Shown: piece by piece, positions 1 through 8,361 of the stretch
Position numbering within the stretch: position 1 is the stretch's first letter
How the letters are laid out: each line of letters starts with the position of its first letter
DNA from: an uncultured Lachnospiraceae bacterium
GTDB taxonomy: Bacteria; Bacillota; Clostridia; Lachnospirales; Lachnospiraceae
Assembly (NCBI GenBank): GCA_947626415.1
Contig: CANQSA010000007.1
Coordinates: forward strand, 1-64,000
Length of the DNA stretch: 64,000 bases
Direction: 5' to 3'
The notes under the pieces: generated by a model
The model's database searches: none
Told to the model about the DNA's origin: nothing
The model's input: only the letters and a program-made list of their open reading frames with translations
Position numbers and translations under genes: made by a program

Positions 1-1
1 A

Positions 2-69
2 AATAATCAAAAGACCTACATACACGACAAATAATAATCTCTAAACAAAATTGATTAGTAGTTGTCGAG
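2..69 (+). repeat. Direct repeat copy A flanking the CBASS/Abi module
   Basis: This 68-bp stretch aligns without gaps to 2865-2932; by hand count 54 of 68 bases match. Both copies begin AATAATCAAAAGA and end GTCGAG. The pair brackets the CBASS operon and the Abi-alpha gene. Copy B runs into a DUF4357 gene fragment, so the repeat may be the end of a duplicated gene or the footprint of module insertion. The window starts here, so anything further left is unseen. Confidence 0.7.
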
Positions 70-120
70 TGGGAGTAGTAAACAAATGATTCGTGAATTG
101 AATTATAGGAGATAATCAAA

Positions 121-1104
121 TTGAAATATACAGAAAAACAATTAAGCAAGATGGCTTCTCCGATTAGCCAATCAGAAGATGAAAAATGTAAAAATGCTAT
201 CCGTATGGTTCGAGATGCAATGAAAAATCTTAACTATACAGACGATGGGGATGATATTCGTTCTTATATAAGTGAAACTTATTCATATGCATTGGATTTG
301 CGACAAAAATATACGAATAAGAAGATTACTCTCCTTGTTCAGGGTTCTTATGCAAATAAGACGAACATTCCTACAGAGAGCGATGTTGATGTAGCTGTTA
401 TTCTTGAATCAACATTTGTTCCACAGTATAGAGAAGGGGTTTCAGGTTTGGATTATAATTTTTCAGATGGAACATTTTCGGTATCCGAACTCAAAGATGA
501 GGTTCAAAAAGCATTAAATCAGCATTTTGGGTATCAAGGCGTAGAGCGTCATGATAAAAGCATTAAAGTCATCGGCAATACATATCGTGTTGACGCAGAT
601 GTTGTTCCTGCGTATAGATTCAGAGATTATTCTAATGACTACAGGTTTGATGAGAATAATTATGTTGGTGGTATAGAGATTAGGCCTGATAGTGGTGGGA
701 AAATAATCAATTTTCCAGAGCAACATATTAAATTGGGTGTAGCAAAAAATAAGATTACTAAGTTCCTGTTTAAAAAGTGTGTGCGTATAATTAAAAGTAT
801 GCGAGAAGATATGGAGAGACATGGATATATTATATCGCCTAAAATTTCATCATTTGGCTTGGAATCACTGCTTTGGAATGTAGATGTATCGGCATATACA
901 AAATATTCATCCATATTAAGATATACTTTTGATGAAGTTATAATTTTTTTGAAGAATGATTTTTCAAATTTCAATTCATATACAGAAGTAAATGGAATTA
1001 AAACATTATTTACTGATAATGGTATGAAAACGGCATATCAAAATTTTATAACAGATTTGAGCACCTATTATGAATATGATATTCAGGAGAATGGTAATGG
1101 ATGA
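121..1104 (+). CDS. CBASS CD-NTase (cGAS/DncV-like nucleotidyltransferase)
   Basis: This 327-aa protein is a cytosolic nucleotidyltransferase that should make a cyclic oligonucleotide alarm signal on phage infection. The family signature is visible: G75-S76 in GSYANKT, then the metal-binding pair D88/D90 in SDVDVAV, and a third acidic site near D158/D160 in DADVVPAYRF. The start is TTG at 121, chosen because AGGAGA (107-112) lies 8 nt upstream; the next in-frame ATG (154) lacks such a site. The 3' end overlaps the Cap15-like effector by 8 bp, which makes a two-gene operon. No Cap2/Cap3 or HORMA/TRIP13 genes are adjacent, so this is a minimal (type I) CBASS. The nucleotide product and CD-NTase clade cannot be told from the sequence alone. 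Codons are strongly A/T-rich, as expected for an acquired defence gene. Confidence 0.9.
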   Translation: MKYTEKQLSKMASPISQSEDEKCKNAIRMVRDAMKNLNYTDDGDDIRSYISETYSYALDLRQKYTNKKITLLVQGSYANKTNIPTESDVDVAVILESTFVPQYREGVSGLDYNFSDGTFSVSELKDEVQKALNQHFGYQGVERHDKSIKVIGNTYRVDADVVPAYRFRDYSNDYRFDENNYVGGIEIRPDSGGKIINFPEQHIKLGVAKNKITKFLFKKCVRIIKSMREDMERHGYIISPKISSFGLESLLWNVDVSAYTKYSSILRYTFDEVIIFLKNDFSNFNSYTEVNGIKTLFTDNGMKTAYQNFITDLSTYYEYDIQENGNG

Positions 1105-1654
1105 TAAAGTAACCAAGTTTATTACAAAAGGATTATGGCTTGCGCTTATATTATTTGTAATTCGTTATCTGTTATGGAACTTTAATTCTCTATATGATTT
1201 TTGGGGAGCAGCTGGAGAGGTTATATCTGTCACAATTATTATTATGGGATTGTATTGTAGTTGGTGGTGGCGTTACAATCCACTTGAAAAAATTCCTAAA
1301 ATTATGGGGAAGTATGAAGGGATAATAGAATATAATTATAGTGGAAAGCTTGAGAAAAAGAAAACCTTTGTAATAATAAAACAGACATTGTTTTCTACTA
1401 AAGTTGAGATTACAACAAATGAAATAACAAGTAATACTATAGTAAGTAATCTTGTTGATGAAAATGATGAATATGTGCTTTATTATACCTATATTACAAA
1501 TCCTAAAAGTAAGTATAGTTTGGAGAATCCTATGCAATATGGCACTTGTAGACTTCTGACTAATGTACCGAATAAGTTGATAGGCACTTATTGGACATCA
1601 CGGAAAACCATAGGAGATATTGAATTGGATAAGATAAAAAGTAAGCGGAGATGA
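1097..1654 (+). CDS. CBASS effector, Cap15-like (2TM plus beta-strand-rich domain)
   Basis: This 185-aa protein has two N-terminal membrane segments (roughly residues 7-24 and 32-52) followed by a beta-rich domain with the features of the SMODS-associated 2TM-beta effectors. Visible features are NPLEKIPKIMGKYEG just after the membrane, repeated beta strands, YGTCRLL, and a terminal GTYWTSRKTIGDIEL. Cap15 family members bind the cyclic nucleotide through this barrel, oligomerise and disrupt the inner membrane, causing abortive infection. ATG 1097 is preferred over upstream starts because AGGAGA (1085-1090) is 6 nt before it. It overlaps the CD-NTase stop by 8 bp, so the two are translationally coupled. 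Assignment is by pattern recognition; the ligand is unknown. Confidence 0.85.
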   Translation: MDDKVTKFITKGLWLALILFVIRYLLWNFNSLYDFWGAAGEVISVTIIIMGLYCSWWWRYNPLEKIPKIMGKYEGIIEYNYSGKLEKKKTFVIIKQTLFSTKVEITTNEITSNTIVSNLVDENDEYVLYYTYITNPKSKYSLENPMQYGTCRLLTNVPNKLIGTYWTSRKTIGDIELDKIKSKRR

Positions 1655-1756
1655 TTATAAGATATGGAATCTGATAGATAATACTGCAATTTGTGCGACA
1701 ACACAATGACAACAAAAAATCTGATAGTCTGTATTTTGTAGATAATTTAAATAATG

Positions 1757-1785
1757 TTGACAACTTGAACTAAATGACCTATACA
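1757..1785 (+). promoter_or_regulatory. Sigma-A-type promoter for the small ORF/Abi-alpha unit
   Basis: TTGACA (1757-1762), a 17-bp spacer and TATACA (1780-1785). It would start transcription near 1792, ahead of the 29-codon ORF and the DUF4393 gene. Confidence 0.6.
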
Positions 1786-1818
1786 AAATGATTTGAGTCA
1801 AAAGTTTGAGGAGCGAGC

Positions 1819-1908
1819 TTGAATAATTCAGATTTGATACAGATTGTTATACATGGTAGGCATTATGCCGGCAGACTCATTTTATTTGTGTTAGCTATAT
1901 TTGTCTAA
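1819..1908 (+). CDS. Possible 29-aa hydrophobic peptide upstream of Abi-alpha
   Basis: A 29-codon reading frame starts at TTG 1819 with GAGGAG (1808-1813) 5 nt upstream, about 27 nt after the predicted transcription start. It begins MNNSDLIQIV and ends in the hydrophobic stretch RLILFVLAIFV before TAA. The tail could be a short membrane segment. The neighbouring CD-NTase gene also uses a TTG start with a strong ribosome site. Its role is unknown: it could be a leader peptide controlling the Abi-alpha gene, a small membrane toxin, or chance. No homologue is recognised. Confidence 0.4.
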   Translation: MNNSDLIQIVIHGRHYAGRLILFVLAIFV

Positions 1909-1961
1909 AATGTTGTTACTAGTAGAAAAAATTTAATGGATTAAACTATGAGGAGTTTAAA

Positions 1962-2756
1962 ATGGGAGAAAACCAAACGTCTATTTTACCTGAGGTTATT
2001 AAGCCTATATCCGATGCCGTACAACAAAACATTCCAGAAACCGCAAAGCAAACAGATGGTGTACTGTCAACCGTTGTTGGCTTCTTCAATAATGTTGTTT
2101 TATACCCCATTAAAAAAGCAAATATGACATTTCACTATAAATTGGAAGCATTTGAGGATGATTTAAAGGATAAATTAAAAGATGTTCCAGATGAAAATTT
2201 ACAGATACCGGCGACTATGATTGCTGGTCCTACATTAGAGGCGTTGCGTTATACTTATGATGAAGATCATCTTCGAGAAATGTATGAAAATCTATTAGCA
2301 TCAGCTATGGATAGCAGGAAATCGTCAGAGGCACATCCAGCATTTGTTGATGCAATCAGGCAAATGAGCCCACTGGACGCACAGGTATTAAATGTTTTAG
2401 TGGATATGGGTCAAGTTCGGTGTGGAGATGTAAAATTTTGTATAAAAAACTCAACAAAAGTATATTCAAAAGGAATGCCAAATTATTTTGTTGAAGAATT
2501 GTGTGTTTTATCTGATCCATTTGCAATATCATCTTCACTGGTTAACTTGGAACGCCTTGCTTTGATTAAGATAACTGAGGGTGGCCTAAAGGGAGAAAAT
2601 TATGAGTCCATGAAAGTGCACCCTTATGTTAAATCACGAGAAAAACTATTTAGAGGTTTTGGAAGAGAGTTTGAGATTACGGTTTCCGAGCATGCAGTAA
2701 TTATTACGAATTTTGGAGAACAATTTGCGAAGGCATGCTTGGGGAGAAATATTTAG
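1962..2756 (+). CDS. DUF4393 / Abi-alpha family protein
   Basis: This 264-aa protein resembles the DUF4393 (Abi-alpha) family linked to abortive phage infection. The recognisable core is IPATMIAGPTLEALRY..., then an alpha-helical segment with LREMYENLLASAMDS and HPAFVDAIRQMSPLDAQVL (about residues 85-145). The C-terminal third predicts mixed beta/alpha and ends in FEITVSEHAVIITNFGEQFAKACLG. There is no signal peptide or obvious membrane helix. ATG 1962 is preceded by GAGGAGT. The gene sits directly behind the CBASS operon inside the same pair of direct repeats and probably has its own promoter at 1757-1785. The molecular mechanism of this family is not known to me; a role in defence is inferred from family and location. 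Confidence 0.75.
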   Translation: MGENQTSILPEVIKPISDAVQQNIPETAKQTDGVLSTVVGFFNNVVLYPIKKANMTFHYKLEAFEDDLKDKLKDVPDENLQIPATMIAGPTLEALRYTYDEDHLREMYENLLASAMDSRKSSEAHPAFVDAIRQMSPLDAQVLNVLVDMGQVRCGDVKFCIKNSTKVYSKGMPNYFVEELCVLSDPFAISSSLVNLERLALIKITEGGLKGENYESMKVHPYVKSREKLFRGFGREFEITVSEHAVIITNFGEQFAKACLGRNI

Positions 2757-2864
2757 TCTACTTATATTAAAGGTCATTATCCACAGCGTAACAACTCCTG
2801 TTATCAACGGCGATAACAAAATAATAACACGGCGTTGAATAGGTTGGATAATATGGATACATTT

Positions 2865-2932
2865 AATAATCAAAAGATGCACAGACACGACAGAGAATAA
2901 TTACTAATCAAAATTGTTTAATATCGGTCGAG
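2865..2932 (+). repeat. Direct repeat copy B flanking the CBASS/Abi module
   Basis: Partner of 2-69 (54/68 identical by hand). Its right end continues into a reading frame that becomes the DUF4357 fragment. Confidence 0.7.
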
Positions 2933-3039
2933 AGGGCGTTATTGATTCTGATAACGGGTTCGCAAGAGACTATATTTTTACCAGTCCGTCTTTAGCAACG
3001 GCTGTTGTAATGGGACGGAGCGCGAATGGGCGGATTGTG
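2914..3039 (+). pseudogene. DUF4357 C-terminal fragment, cut by IS256
   Basis: The frame reads ...DYIFTSPSLATAVVMGRSANGRIV, the signature end of the DUF4357 domain, which is often the C-terminal part of restriction-type or GIY-YIG-like proteins. The usual W-K that follows is missing because the sequence changes into the left end of the IS256 element. No matching 5' part of the gene is present upstream; the repeat copy B lies there instead. Confidence 0.7.
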
Positions 3040-3049
3040 TCAATAGTTT

Positions 3050-4378
3050 TTCGCAAATTCATTTCCAGCCGCTTGGTTACCGGCAATCAGCCGGCTATGT
3101 TATCAGACTGCAGATCCTCTTCCATATACTTCAGGTGATTCATGTTCATGTAACGTCTTGTGCCCCACTGGGTTCCAGCTACATGACGCAGTCTGGCACA
3201 TACGAGCATCAGAGCACTCTGCCCATCTGGAAAAGCTCCGATGGCTTTGGTTCGACGTTTGATCTCCCGGTTCAATCGTTCGATGGTGTTGTTTGTTCGG
3301 ATCCGTGTCCAGTGCTGGGTAGGAAAATCCATGTATGTAAGGGTTTCCTCTATGCCATCCTGCAGTTTCTTTGCCGCGGCGCTAAGCTTCATCTTCATCA
3401 GTTTTTCAGATACTTGCCGGGCCTTTTCCCTGGCAGCTTCTTTGCTTTCCTGGGCATGGATCGCCTTCAGCATCATGGCTACAGCTTTCATCTTCTTCCG
3501 TGGCGTAACGGAGAAGATGTTCCGATAAAAATGGACCGTGCAGCGCTGATAACGGGCATCCGGAAATACTTCCGGTATCGTCTCCAGCATCCCAAGATTC
3601 TTGTCACCGATGATAAGGCGGACGCCGGTAAGGCCGCGCCCTTTTAGCCATACAAAGAAGGAACGCCAGCTTCCCTTATCCTCTTTCATTCCTTCGGCGG
3701 CACCGATGATCTCACGGCTGCCGTCATTGCTGACTCCGATCGCCACAAGGATGGAAACATTCTGGATCTCGCCGCCCCAGCTGCGTTTGAGGTAGACACC
3801 ATCCACATAAACATAGGGATATTCGCCGGTAAGCGGGCGGGTACGCCATGTCTCGATATGTTTATATGCTTTCTTGTTGAGGTTACTGATCGTTCCGGGC
3901 GATACTTTTGTGCCCCACAAGGCTTCCGTGATATCCTCAACACGGCGGACGGAAACACCTGCAAGGTACATTTCAATCAGGGCCTCTTCCACGGAAGACT
4001 CTCTGCGGCGGTACCGTTCAATGATGGCAGTTTCAAAAGGGACACCTTTGAGTTTGGGGACTTTCAGCTCCACTTCTCCAGCGGTTGTCTGAAAGTTCCG
4101 TTTATAATGGCCGGAACGGTACCCCTGGCGGTCTTCAGAACGTTCATATTTTTGGGGCGTTGACCAGTTCGTCGGCTTCCTTGTCAAGCAGGGCATTAAG
4201 GGGTTCCTCTACGCTGCTGCGGACAAGATTCCTTAAATCGTGCTTTATTAAATCCTCATTCAGTTGTATAATGTTATCGGACATGGTTTTTGCCTCCTTA
4301 GTAAAATTTTGTGTGGTAACTTAATTCTACCAAACGGCATAGACCATGTCTATCTTTATGAAATTGAATTTGCGAAAT
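3050..4378 (-). mobile_element. IS256-family insertion sequence (decayed)
   Basis: The element carries one leftward transposase. Terminal inverted repeats are recognisable as TCGCAAATTC at 3051-3060 and its complement GAATTTGCGA at 4366-4375, with partial similarity inward. I could not find an 8-9 bp target duplication outside these ends. The left flank is a truncated DUF4357 gene and the right flank an IS3-type transposase tail, so the surroundings have been rearranged. Exact ends are uncertain by a few bases. Confidence 0.75.
3087..4284 (-). pseudogene. IS256-family transposase, frameshifted near the N-terminus
   Basis: The natural start is ATG at 4284 with GGAGGC upstream. This frame encodes an N-terminus typical of IS256 transposases (EDLIKHDLRNLVRSSVEEPL, then ALLDKEADELVNAPK) and then hits TGA. 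The remainder, from KYERSEDRQGYRSGHYKR onward, is in another frame. The break is at a run of T5 G4 on the plus strand (4149-4157), so one extra base was gained in that homopolymer. The body keeps the DDE residues: D in YVYVDGVYLK, D in LIIGDKNLG and E in NTIERLNREIKRR. About 398 codons in total, normal for the family. Programmed frameshifting is not usual in this family, so loss of function is likelier. Confidence 0.85.
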
Positions 4379-4479
4379 TAATTATACGTTATCTATGGTA
4401 CCGGGAAAAGCAGATAAAGATATTGTTGGGCGAAATGAGTCCGATGGAATACAGAAAAAGTAAGGGTGTGATCATTTAG
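4378..4479 (+). pseudogene. IS3-family transposase C-terminal remnant
   Basis: The frame reads YLWYREKQIKILLGEMSPMEYRKSKGVII and stop, matching the conserved C-terminal pattern of IS3/IS150 OrfB transposases (Y-x-W-Y-N-x-x-R-I-K...G-x-S-P-x-E-Y-R). Everything upstream has been replaced by the IS256 end. Confidence 0.65.
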
Positions 4480-4521
4480 TCCAAGAAAATGTCCGCATTC
4501 CCCTTATCATGCATAGCTTTG

Positions 4522-6189
4522 TCAAGCGCCCGGATAACGTGGGGTATTAAAAATAAAGTTTGGGGTACAGTCTTCGTATAGTTCAATGCCTAATGTTGTC
4601 ATAATAAGGCATGTAATGTCAAAATATAGACAGTTATCATAACATTGTGTCCTTTTATTATTAAGTCTTCCAAGTGTAAGTGATTTACAAGAATCGTTTG
4701 CGACTATAAAGTGTTCATCAGAAATCTTATTATAATCTGAAATTAATATAATATTTGTATATTCAGTTCCATCATTGTAAAAATAATTTTTTTCTGAAAT
4801 AACATGTTTAAATGTGGAGTTAAGAAAATTATCATAGTCTTCATCAACCTTTTTTGAATAAATGCATAATTCACCATTGGGACATTGAAAGCCTAATCCG
4901 TCATACTTAGATAATAAAAAAGTGGTATTTGCATTATAAATGGGATTGTCCTTTGAGAAAATGAAATTTACTGGTATTTGATAATCTGGTCGATGTATAT
5001 CACATTGAATTAATATAAGCTGTAGGAATTTTGGTAATTCAAATTTTCGATCAATGTATTGTGGATAAAGCTGATATACTTCCCTTATTGCCTGGTTTAG
5101 AAAATTAAAGTCTATTATAATTACAGAATCGCATTCAAATTTTCCTGAATAGCCAGTAGGTATTGCTTGAATGGAATTTCGTTTCTCTTCAATTTTTGCT
5201 TCTATATATGACCAATTATTCTGAGGGCAATAATCTAAAATCCCGTTAATAAAGTTGCAGATATAAAGTTGAAGTTCTCTTAAAATCAGATCAATTTTAT
5301 AACCTTCAAAGATTAGTGATTCAAGATTTTGACCATTATGTATAATATTTGTTCGTAAACCAATTTCTTTTCCATGTTCATCTTTTTTTGACGTCAAGTA
5401 TTTAAAACGTTCGCAGATGAAATTGTATTGAGAAAAACTGTCTGCGGAAAAAGGGGCAATTTGTGCTTTGTTTTTTTGCATTTTTTGATATTCAAATGGA
5501 TTACCTAAATAATCTATGAGAGTCATTGCTTGCATAAATTTGTTGGTAGCTGTAGGTAAATATAATATATCGGAATATAATCTGAGTGCGTGCTTTATTA
5601 CATTTGATATAATAGTATTATTTTTATATAGAGATGAAAATATATAATCTATTGATGGCTTCATAAGAGAAACATTAACATTTAAGGAATTACCAATTGT
5701 TTGACTGGTAACATAGTTTTTCCCAGAAATAAAAGTAGCAGCTTGCAGTGCAATAGAAAATAACAAAAAACCACATAGATTTCCTTTTATGTACCCTGCA
5801 CGTTGTGGTAAATTAGAAACTTTATCGAAATTTGAATAAATATATCTAAATACATTTATAATTTCTTCTGCTTGGTTTAGAGCCTTTTTCATGAGCTCAT
5901 CTTTAGTGTTTGGCAAAAGGCTTCCAGTAATAATTATCTGAGGTGGAACTATTGGAAATGTAATTAAAGTTGCATCATAAAAATTGTCTTTTATTTCTTG
6001 AAAAGAAAAGTCAAATATAGAACCTTGAATAACAGAAGTATCCAAAGTATGTTTTGGATAGATATTTATGTTACCATTTATGACGTATTTTTCACTTATA
6101 TTGAAATCTTTGATAGGAACTAGAGCTACAGCCATGGTAGGATCTAAAAAGCTATAATCACTAGCAATTGAGTATAACGATTGTTCCAT
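4522..6189 (-). CDS. HEPN-motif protein, possible PIN-like C-terminus
   Basis: This 555-aa protein is in an A/T-rich context between mobile-element debris and a pseudogene. The N-terminal 340 residues are largely helical and contain GLRTNIIHNG (R279-x4-H284), the R-x(4-6)-H signature of HEPN ribonucleases of the Apea type. The C-terminal part (about 350-555) begins with a strand-acid motif, SVIIIDFNFLNQAI, and contains NIILISDYNKISDEHFIV, an arrangement that resembles PIN/NYN-type nuclease folds. That second assignment is speculative. There is no signal peptide or membrane helix. If both domains are nucleases, a defence or abortive function is plausible given the location. The start at 6189 is the first ATG; a purine-rich GGAGGAAAT precedes it on the coding strand. 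No gene name is known to me. Confidence 0.6.
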   Translation of the reverse strand: MEQSLYSIASDYSFLDPTMAVALVPIKDFNISEKYVINGNINIYPKHTLDTSVIQGSIFDFSFQEIKDNFYDATLITFPIVPPQIIITGSLLPNTKDELMKKALNQAEEIINVFRYIYSNFDKVSNLPQRAGYIKGNLCGFLLFSIALQAATFISGKNYVTSQTIGNSLNVNVSLMKPSIDYIFSSLYKNNTIISNVIKHALRLYSDILYLPTATNKFMQAMTLIDYLGNPFEYQKMQKNKAQIAPFSADSFSQYNFICERFKYLTSKKDEHGKEIGLRTNIIHNGQNLESLIFEGYKIDLILRELQLYICNFINGILDYCPQNNWSYIEAKIEEKRNSIQAIPTGYSGKFECDSVIIIDFNFLNQAIREVYQLYPQYIDRKFELPKFLQLILIQCDIHRPDYQIPVNFIFSKDNPIYNANTTFLLSKYDGLGFQCPNGELCIYSKKVDEDYDNFLNSTFKHVISEKNYFYNDGTEYTNIILISDYNKISDEHFIVANDSCKSLTLGRLNNKRTQCYDNCLYFDITCLIMTTLGIELYEDCTPNFIFNTPRYPGA

Positions 6190-6302
6190 AATAATACTAT
6201 TTCCTCCATATAAAGATAATACTTATATTTTATGTGCAAATAAAAAATATCTGCACAATATATTGGTGTATAGTGTTTTAGAAAGAAGTTGTTTAGTTTT
6301 TG

Positions 6303-6515
6303 TTAATATTCGGATTTAAACCAATCCTCCTCATGTGTTTTCTGAATCTTAAGACGCTCCTGCCATGGTTCCGACTCCGGATAAATATTCATTCAAAGAT
6401 TAAAATCTGCCTCCGTTTTCAGGAGCGCTTCACCACATTTTTTGACATCTTTAATTGAATTACACTTCTCGACTTCCTGCATATATTGCACATATTGCTC
6501 ATAGTGTTCAAATCA
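6303..6515 (-). pseudogene. Short gene remnant with in-frame stop
   Basis: Reading leftward, one frame gives EHYEQYVQYMQEVEKCNSI..., then KCGEALLKTEADFNL, a TGA stop, and continues MNIYPESEPWQERLKIQ...HEEDW to TAA at 6303. The amphipathic, protein-like composition on both sides of the stop suggests a decayed C-terminal coding region. The family is not recognised. The rest of 6190-6657 shows only A/T-rich sequence. Confidence 0.4.
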
Positions 6516-6657
6516 TGAGTGCATCAGTCTTCAAGAATGGTTAGATGTTGTTGATTTTTTGGAAAATTATAAAAAATATTGTTTTTTGATTAAAAAAATA
6601 TCGCAAAAATGTGCTTAGAAAGGTAGAATGCCATTAGTTGTTATATCTATAAATTGT

Positions 6658-7143
6658 TTATTTTTTTTGCAACAGTCTGTAAATTATTGCCCCCAGTTTT
6701 CCACCAAGCAAAATTGGCATAATAATTCCGCCGATTATGGCAAGCGGGGGTGCAAAGATAATACATATCAGTATTTTGAAAAATAGAGGAATATCGCTCT
6801 CATATGTATAGTAAGTACGGTTTATACCATCGTCTCCATACTTTTCCCAGTCTTTTCGCATTCTTGCATCAACTTCTTTTTCATTAAGAAAATCATTGAT
6901 ATTCTTATAAATTTCAAATACAAGCGAAAACCCTGCAACCACATACATAAGTGTAGCAAAAGTAGAGTCTATCTTGTATAAAATATAAAATAAAATGTAT
7001 AGGATTGCTGAAAGAACAGCTTGTACTGCGAATTGCTGCCATGTAAAGTTTTTATAGTACTTTTTGATAAACTTTGCTAACCAAGAAAGCATTCGGCAAA
7101 ATGCAGCACCTACCGTGTCTAGGAATAAGTAGAATTTTTGCAT
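6658..7143 (-). CDS. Small membrane protein, unknown function
   Basis: This 161-aa protein has two hydrophobic segments near residues 42-58 and 60-77 (AVLSAILYILFYILY and TLMYVVAGFSLVF) and a C-terminal one (FFKILICIIFAPPLAIIGGIIMPILLGG). A charged central loop contains DWEKYGDDGINRTYY. ATG 7143 is chosen over 7158 because GTGGAGG lies just upstream of it. The family is not recognised. It has no operon partner, with IS debris on one side and a 400-bp non-coding stretch on the other. Possible roles such as a holin-like or immunity protein would be guesses. Confidence 0.6.
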   Translation of the reverse strand: MQKFYLFLDTVGAAFCRMLSWLAKFIKKYYKNFTWQQFAVQAVLSAILYILFYILYKIDSTFATLMYVVAGFSLVFEIYKNINDFLNEKEVDARMRKDWEKYGDDGINRTYYTYESDIPLFFKILICIIFAPPLAIIGGIIMPILLGGKLGAIIYRLLQKK

Positions 7144-7454
7144 TGCAAGCCTCCACATAAAATATATTGACTACAATATACTATTAAAAAAAAGAAAATA
7201 CAAGACTCACAATGCTATTTTTTACATTTTTTCGGAGTTAGGATAGTTACGGATTATGTATTATTAGCATGATCCAGACAAATTATCCCTGCTTTTAATT
7301 TTTTTAAAGACGAATTTTTAATAATATGCTCGCCCAAATTTCTCGCCGTTCAGTCTTCTATAGATTGATTGACTTATTCAGTCTAACTTTTTGTCGGATC
7401 CCCTTATCTTTACATTTTTAACAAAATCTTGATTTTGCAAAATAGAAGCGCTAC

Positions 7455-7502
7455 AATATCACCAAGGTGATCACCGGCATTCGGCGCAGCGGCAAGTCCA
7501 AG
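7455..7502 (+). pseudogene. P-loop relic of an AAA-type ATPase
   Basis: The frame reads ITKVITGIRRSGKSKL, the Walker A segment typical of AAA_14/DUF4143 ATPases, preceded by a TAG stop. Its G/C-rich composition contrasts with the A/T-rich DNA around it. No Walker B or other part follows; the frame runs straight into the J-domain gene. It looks like a short relic left by deletion. The rest of 7160-7454 shows nothing I can assign. Confidence 0.5.
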
Positions 7503-7547
7503 TTGACAGAATCGCTCTTGTTTTTGCTAAAATGGAGGCGAAGCATT

Positions 7548-8357
7548 ATGAGTGAGCAGAATAATGGAATTATCATTTTTCCTGATTTTGAGAGATTGAA
7601 AAACGAAGTAGAGAAAATGAGAACGGAACTGTCAATGCTCTTATTAGAGCGAGACGAGCTCCGGTTTGTGATATGCAAAAATATTGAAAGCGAATATATG
7701 CTCAAATTAGGAGGAATAGAATATAAAGCCTATGAAGCGCAATGCGCCGCGCTGCGTTTGAAACGAAAAATAGAATTGATACAGGCAAAGAAGAACCGAC
7801 AAGAGAAGGTTATTATTTTCGATATAGAGAATGCCCTTGACAATGAATTTGCTGAATATCAGAGGAAACTCGACGAACAGATTGAAAAGATGAATGAGGC
7901 TTTGCGCTGGAGCAAAGCGGAAATTCTGTCTGACGAAGACCGCAAAGAATTGAAAAAACGGTATCGTACCATTGTAAAATCTCTGCACCCCGATATGAAT
8001 CCGGATGTGACGGAAGCACAGCTCAAACTTTTGGAAAACGCCGTGGCTGCATATAAGGACGGCGATCTGGCTGCGATTCGCATTATTAACGAAATGGTCG
8101 GCCGCACTCCGTTACCGAAAGACGATCATAATGTTATGTCTCGGCTTGCTGAGATCAGAGAGCGTTTGGAGGGTTCCATAAAATCCATACGGGAGAATAT
8201 TCAGAAAATCAAATCAGAATACCCTTACACGATGAAGGATATTCTCGAAAATGAAGAAAAGACAAATCAGAAAAAGGCAGAACTCGAAGAAATTTTAAAA
8301 CAATATACGGAACTGATTACAGTATACAAGACGAAGATTGAGGAAATGCTGAGGTGA
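7548..8357 (+). CDS. Coiled-coil protein with a J-domain-like segment
   Basis: This 269-aa protein starts at ATG 7548, with GGAGGCG about 10 nt upstream. A longer frame reaching back to 7467 would include the ATPase relic and is not preferred. The N-terminal half is charged and helical. Residues around 145-190 carry KKRYRTIVKSLHPDMNP followed by LLENAVAAYKDGDLAA, which keeps the HPD tripeptide of DnaJ J-domains. The C-terminal 70 residues form another coiled coil (RLEGSIKSIRENIQKIKSEY onward). It is followed after 4 nt by the HIRAN gene, so the two are co-transcribed. The HPD motif suggests recruitment of a DnaK chaperone; the client is unknown. Not known to me as a named system. Confidence 0.65.
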   Translation: MSEQNNGIIIFPDFERLKNEVEKMRTELSMLLLERDELRFVICKNIESEYMLKLGGIEYKAYEAQCAALRLKRKIELIQAKKNRQEKVIIFDIENALDNEFAEYQRKLDEQIEKMNEALRWSKAEILSDEDRKELKKRYRTIVKSLHPDMNPDVTEAQLKLLENAVAAYKDGDLAAIRIINEMVGRTPLPKDDHNVMSRLAEIRERLEGSIKSIRENIQKIKSEYPYTMKDILENEEKTNQKKAELEEILKQYTELITVYKTKIEEMLR

Positions 8358-8361
8358 TTGT

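Noticed and set aside
2779-2830. Hairpin TGTTATC/GATAACA after the Abi-alpha gene as a terminator
   Set aside because: No T run follows on either strand; it could be a chance dyad.
4149-4157. Programmed frameshift in the IS256 transposase
   Set aside because: IS256-type elements normally encode transposase in one frame, and no stimulatory structure was noticed; a decay mutation is simpler.
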